NCBI GenBank assembly: GCA_902510415.1
Contig: CABXBH010000005.1
Coordinates: forward strand, 1-64,000
Direction: 5' to 3'
Origin: an uncultured Bacteroidota bacterium
GTDB taxonomy: Bacteria; Bacteroidota; Bacteroidia; Flavobacteriales; Flavobacteriaceae
DNA: 64,000 bases
Shown here: piece after piece, positions 60,281-64,000 of the stretch
Layout of the letters: the number at the start of each line of letters is the position of its first letter
Position numbering within the stretch: the first letter of the stretch is position 1
Notes under the pieces: model-generated
The model's input: only the letters and a program-made list of their open reading frames with translations
Database searches by the model: none
What the model was told of the DNA's origin: nothing
Program-made: the position numbers and the translations under genes

Positions 60281-63139
60281 TTATTTTATAATAAGATTTT
60301 TATTTTCAGAGAAATTATCTGAGATTGTTTTTACTATATAATAGCCAGATTTCAATTTTGAAATATCTATATTTTCATTTTTACTAATATTATTAAGGTT
60401 TAATATTTTCTTTCCCGAGATATCATAAATCTCAATTACATCCAAATGTTTGTTAAATACTATATAGTCGTCAGACGGATTTGGATACATAGTTAATCTA
60501 TCAAAATTAGACGAATCAATTGATAAAGTAGTTGATGGCTGATTTCCATAAATTCTAAACCCTCCAGGCTGCAAATTAATCTGTTCTGTTGTTGATGATA
60601 CGTTAATCGATGTTTCACCATCTGGATCCATCAAATCAAACCATGTGCCCGTATATGGAAAATAAGGTATAATAGACTGGTCAACCACATCAAAGTTTGC
60701 AATAACAACTACATTTTTTAAATCTGAAGAAGAAATATCGTCATTCCATATATAAATAATAGGATTCAATCCACCAGATGTTATTGAATAATCTCCTTCA
60801 AATACATCTTCATTTATTTTCAAATTAATAATCCGTGACCAATTATCATAAATCTGCCTTCTAGTATTATCACCTATCCAATTATTAACCCATTGAGGTT
60901 GTGGCTTAGTATCTAATTTACAGTCAGGTTCATCAATACTTCCATCGTAACAAGTAAATAACGAATTTTCCATACCTAAATCTGAAAAATGCCAAATCAT
61001 TTTAGGGCCAGGAATAGTTAAACTAATTGCGCCTATTGCAGACATTCTTGATAATGCAGTATCTAAATTTTGGATATTATATCCATCCCAATTATTTCCA
61101 AATTGGAGTGTTTTATACATTAATCTTTCCTCATCGTGACTTTCAAAATACCCAAGTAATCTTTTACCTTGAAAACCTCTACTTTCATGTCCAATTCCGC
61201 TAAAATTACTATCAGAACCATAACCCATTGCTAGCTGATAATAAGGTGTATTTGTTTTACCCCACATCATAATTCCTTTACCTTCTTCTAATCTGTAGTT
61301 TGCCCATTGTTGTTCTTCACTTGAACCTCCTAAATGTTCAAAAATTACGTAATGATTTGGATCTAAACTCCAAGAATAGTCTGCATAATTTTTTAATATA
61401 TCAACCCTGTCCTGTTGATAACCATTTGTACAATCATAATCTTGTGTACTGCAATTTTGTGTAAAACCTTTGGTTAAATCCCATCTTATACCATCTATCT
61501 TAAAATTTTCTATCCAGTGCTTAACAACTCTTTTTGTATAATATTGAGTAAAAGTACTTTGATGATTAAAATCATTACCCAAACTATAAGTATGTGTAGC
61601 GATTTCATTAAAATATGGGTTTTCTTCACTAGGTTCTCCCCAACCGTTTTCATCAGGGTCATTCATCCACATTCTATTCATAGGACTTCTTCCCATCACA
61701 TGATTCATTACTAAATCAAGAATTACAGCAATATCATTTTGATGACACAAATCAATGAATTCTTTTAATTTCTCTTCCGGACCATAAAACTTGTCAACTG
61801 ACATATGGAAGGCGGTATTATAACCCCAACTTTCATTACCCTCAAACTCCATCACTGGCATCAGCTCAATAGCATTAATATTAAGTTCTTTGAAATAATC
61901 TATTCTGTCTATTAGATTTTGAAATGTTCTATCCGAATCAAAATCTCTGATTAACACTTCATATATAATTAAATCTTCTTCTTTAGGTTTCTCAAAATTA
62001 TCTACTTGCCAATCATAAGTTTCTTGACCAGTCTTGATAGCTGAAACTTCCCTTTCAATACCAAAATCATATGGGTATTCTGGCATATCTGGATATGATG
62101 TCTCTGGTATCCATGGATCATCAAATGGAGATAAAACCATTGTTGAAAACGGATCGGCAGTTTTAACTAAACTTGGTGATTCATCAATTGGAGAAAGGTC
62201 TGAAACCCAATATTGATATGTATATATTTCTCCTGGTTCCAACCCTTCTATTTCTAACCAAAATTTATCTGAGTTGGAATCTTTTTTCATTGCATAATCA
62301 GATGTTGGAGACCAAAAATTAAAATTACCTGCTACATAAATAAAGTCTTTAAAAGGTGCTGAAAGAACAAGTGTTGCTCTTGTATTGTCACTTTCAACAT
62401 AGTTTATACCATCTTCAAGACCATCTGGTATTGCTTCTGCAATTGTATTATTTACTAGAATAGTAAATTTCTTTTCAACAGTACTACCATTTTGTGTAAC
62501 ATGCAGCTCACAATATTGATTTTCAATTAAGTTATTGAACTGGAAGCCATTATAAAAGTTAATATCATTCTCTGAGTCAACTAATTCTCCGTTTGCATAT
62601 AATTCATAATCAGCATTACCATTCGTATTTTGTGCAATTATTTGAGTTGAATCATTATAATCAACTAAAATCACACCTGAACTATTTGGATTGATAAGTT
62701 CTACTTGAAATGAACCAACATTTAAGAAAAAATCTGAACATCCGTTATCTTTGAATTCTTGAGAACCATCCTCGTTTCTAAAAACTAATCCCATTTTTGT
62801 AACTGATGATGCCTGTTCGGTTGTTAATCCAAAATAATTTTCAGGAACAATAGTGATACTCCATGTGCCATCACCATTATTATTCATTTCACCTACACCA
62901 TCATCTTGCCCCCAATTTCCAATAACAGAAAATCCCCAAGGCTCACTATCTGAACCTATACCTGAATGCATATAAACCTTATTTGGATTATTAAATCCAT
63001 TACAATTTGTAGCTGAGCTATTTTCATCTATAGTTATTGTAACAGATTGCTCAACTTCAAATGGGGTTGGGCTTGTAGTTATTTGAGTGAAACAGTAAGT
63101 TGAAAAAAATATTAATAGAAAGGCTAATTTAATTTTCAT
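60281..63139 (-). CDS. Secreted GH13 alpha-amylase-family protein with T9SS sorting domain
   Basis: 'LDLVMNHVMGRS', 'KIDGIRWDLTKGF', 'VIFEHLGG', 'FESHDEERLMYK'; C-terminal 'LTMYPNPSDDYIVF...LKSGYYIVKTISDNFSENKNLIIK'. Confidence 0.92.
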   Translation of the reverse strand: MKIKLAFLLIFFSTYCFTQITTSPTPFEVEQSVTITIDENSSATNCNGFNNPNKVYMHSGIGSDSEPWGFSVIGNWGQDDGVGEMNNNGDGTWSITIVPENYFGLTTEQASSVTKMGLVFRNEDGSQEFKDNGCSDFFLNVGSFQVELINPNSSGVILVDYNDSTQIIAQNTNGNADYELYANGELVDSENDINFYNGFQFNNLIENQYCELHVTQNGSTVEKKFTILVNNTIAEAIPDGLEDGINYVESDNTRATLVLSAPFKDFIYVAGNFNFWSPTSDYAMKKDSNSDKFWLEIEGLEPGEIYTYQYWVSDLSPIDESPSLVKTADPFSTMVLSPFDDPWIPETSYPDMPEYPYDFGIEREVSAIKTGQETYDWQVDNFEKPKEEDLIIYEVLIRDFDSDRTFQNLIDRIDYFKELNINAIELMPVMEFEGNESWGYNTAFHMSVDKFYGPEEKLKEFIDLCHQNDIAVILDLVMNHVMGRSPMNRMWMNDPDENGWGEPSEENPYFNEIATHTYSLGNDFNHQSTFTQYYTKRVVKHWIENFKIDGIRWDLTKGFTQNCSTQDYDCTNGYQQDRVDILKNYADYSWSLDPNHYVIFEHLGGSSEEQQWANYRLEEGKGIMMWGKTNTPYYQLAMGYGSDSNFSGIGHESRGFQGKRLLGYFESHDEERLMYKTLQFGNNWDGYNIQNLDTALSRMSAIGAISLTIPGPKMIWHFSDLGMENSLFTCYDGSIDEPDCKLDTKPQPQWVNNWIGDNTRRQIYDNWSRIINLKINEDVFEGDYSITSGGLNPIIYIWNDDISSSDLKNVVVIANFDVVDQSIIPYFPYTGTWFDLMDPDGETSINVSSTTEQINLQPGGFRIYGNQPSTTLSIDSSNFDRLTMYPNPSDDYIVFNKHLDVIEIYDISGKKILNLNNISKNENIDISKLKSGYYIVKTISDNFSENKNLIIK

Positions 63140-63156
63140 ATTTTAAATAAAATAAA

Positions 63157-63188
63157 AAACCTACAATTTGAATGTAAATTGTAGGTTT
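63157..63188. terminator. Strong intergenic hairpin terminator between SusE/F-like gene and GH13 gene (both minus strand)
   Basis: AAACCTACAATTT-GAATGT-AAATTGTAGGTTT flanked by A/T runs. Confidence 0.8.
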
Positions 63189-63208
63189 TTTTATTAAAAA
63201 TTAATTAA

Positions 63209-63997
63209 TTACCATTGATGAATTGCAATTGTTGGTGGGTTCGCAGCTAGGTTTAAAGTGATATTATAAGTTCCAGCTGAAACAGGAATATTAGCACCAT
63301 TAAGTTCTAATGTACCATCATTTCCATCGTCACCATAATTAACACCCCAAGCATCATTTTGTCTAACCTTAATTTCACCGTCTGTTAACACAGCTCCACT
63401 GATATAGTAATATCCTTCATTTATACCAAAATCAGGCATAAATTTATCATTAGGACCATCCCAACCGTTAGCTGTTGCACTTCCAACAAGACCCCATACA
63501 TCTATTTCTTCCATAGTATATGATTGTGTATTTAAATTCATAGTTACTAAATAATGGCCAGCAGAAACAGCGATATTAGCACCATTCGCCTCCATTGTAC
63601 CGTCTGCTCCATCGTCTCCATAATTAACAGCCCAATCATTATTAAACCTAAATTTAGCTTCTCCATCAGCAAGAGTAACCACAGCTTTCCAATCATCTTG
63701 ATAAGAATTATAATGTAACATCATATCTGGACCACCCCAACCATTGGTTGTTGCACTACCTACAATACCCCATGAATATTCTTCCATAGTGTAAGTCATA
63801 GAACTAAAATTAACCTCTATTTTATAGGTTCCAGCTGAAACTGAAATATTAGCTCCATAGGAATCTAATGTACCATCTGCTCCATCATCACCCCAGTTCT
63901 CAGACCAGTCATTGTTATTTCTAAATTTAATCTCCCCATTCCTTAATGTTACATAAGCAACATAAACATTTGTAGTTGCAGTTGTATAGAATGGCAA
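63209..63997 (-). CDS. SusE/SusF-like outer-membrane starch-binding protein (5' end outside window), tandem ~92-aa repeats
   Basis: Repeats 'WGIVGSATTNGWGGPD...FRFNNDWAVNYGDDGADGTMEANGANIAVSAGHYLVTMNLNTQSYTMEE' / 'WGLVGSATANGWDGPND...'; adjacent to GH13. Confidence 0.85.
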   Translation of the reverse strand: MPFYTTATTNVYVAYVTLRNGEIKFRNNNDWSENWGDDGADGTLDSYGANISVSAGTYKIEVNFSSMTYTMEEYSWGIVGSATTNGWGGPDMMLHYNSYQDDWKAVVTLADGEAKFRFNNDWAVNYGDDGADGTMEANGANIAVSAGHYLVTMNLNTQSYTMEEIDVWGLVGSATANGWDGPNDKFMPDFGINEGYYYISGAVLTDGEIKVRQNDAWGVNYGDDGNDGTLELNGANIPVSAGTYNITLNLAANPPTIAIHQW

Positions 63998-64000
63998 ATC

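Noticed and set aside
1-64000. CRISPR arrays, IS elements, prophage or defence islands
   Set aside because: No regularly spaced repeats, transposase, integrase, Cas, restriction-modification or phage structural motifs were recognised in the translations.

Overview
The window is AT-rich chromosomal DNA from a marine-type Bacteroidota, most likely Flavobacteriales. It is gene-dense and mostly core metabolism and housekeeping. Support for the assignment: T9SS C-terminal sorting domains, DUF4834 and CAL67264-type small proteins, a TTG-N19-TATATTTG promoter, and the FtsK-LolA-LptF-RibB gene order. I saw no CRISPR array, rRNA operon, IS element or prophage. Recognisable blocks: (i) glycosyltransferase/YfhO; (ii) a CBS-like enzyme, an alpha-oxoamine synthase and a convergent GNAT-fold protein, a candidate capnine/sulfonolipid locus; (iii) prfB with an intact +1 programmed frameshift that the ORF track splits; (iv) HutI/FtcD histidine catabolism; (v) dnaK, panB, RluA, ALDH; (vi) an lpd-tilS-Nramp-like-pxpABC run in which the Nramp-like protein appears to lack the canonical metal ligands; (vii) a 70-aa remnant that looks like a Cys/Met-metabolism PLP enzyme with its core deleted, directly upstream of nhaC; (viii) ftsK-lolA-lptF-ribB; (ix) tRNA-Ser(UGA); (x) T9SS-secreted proteins, a BNR-repeat protein, M1 peptidase, and a GH13/SusE-F starch-type locus entering at the right edge. 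No search or alignment could be run. Family calls come from reading the translations and motifs.
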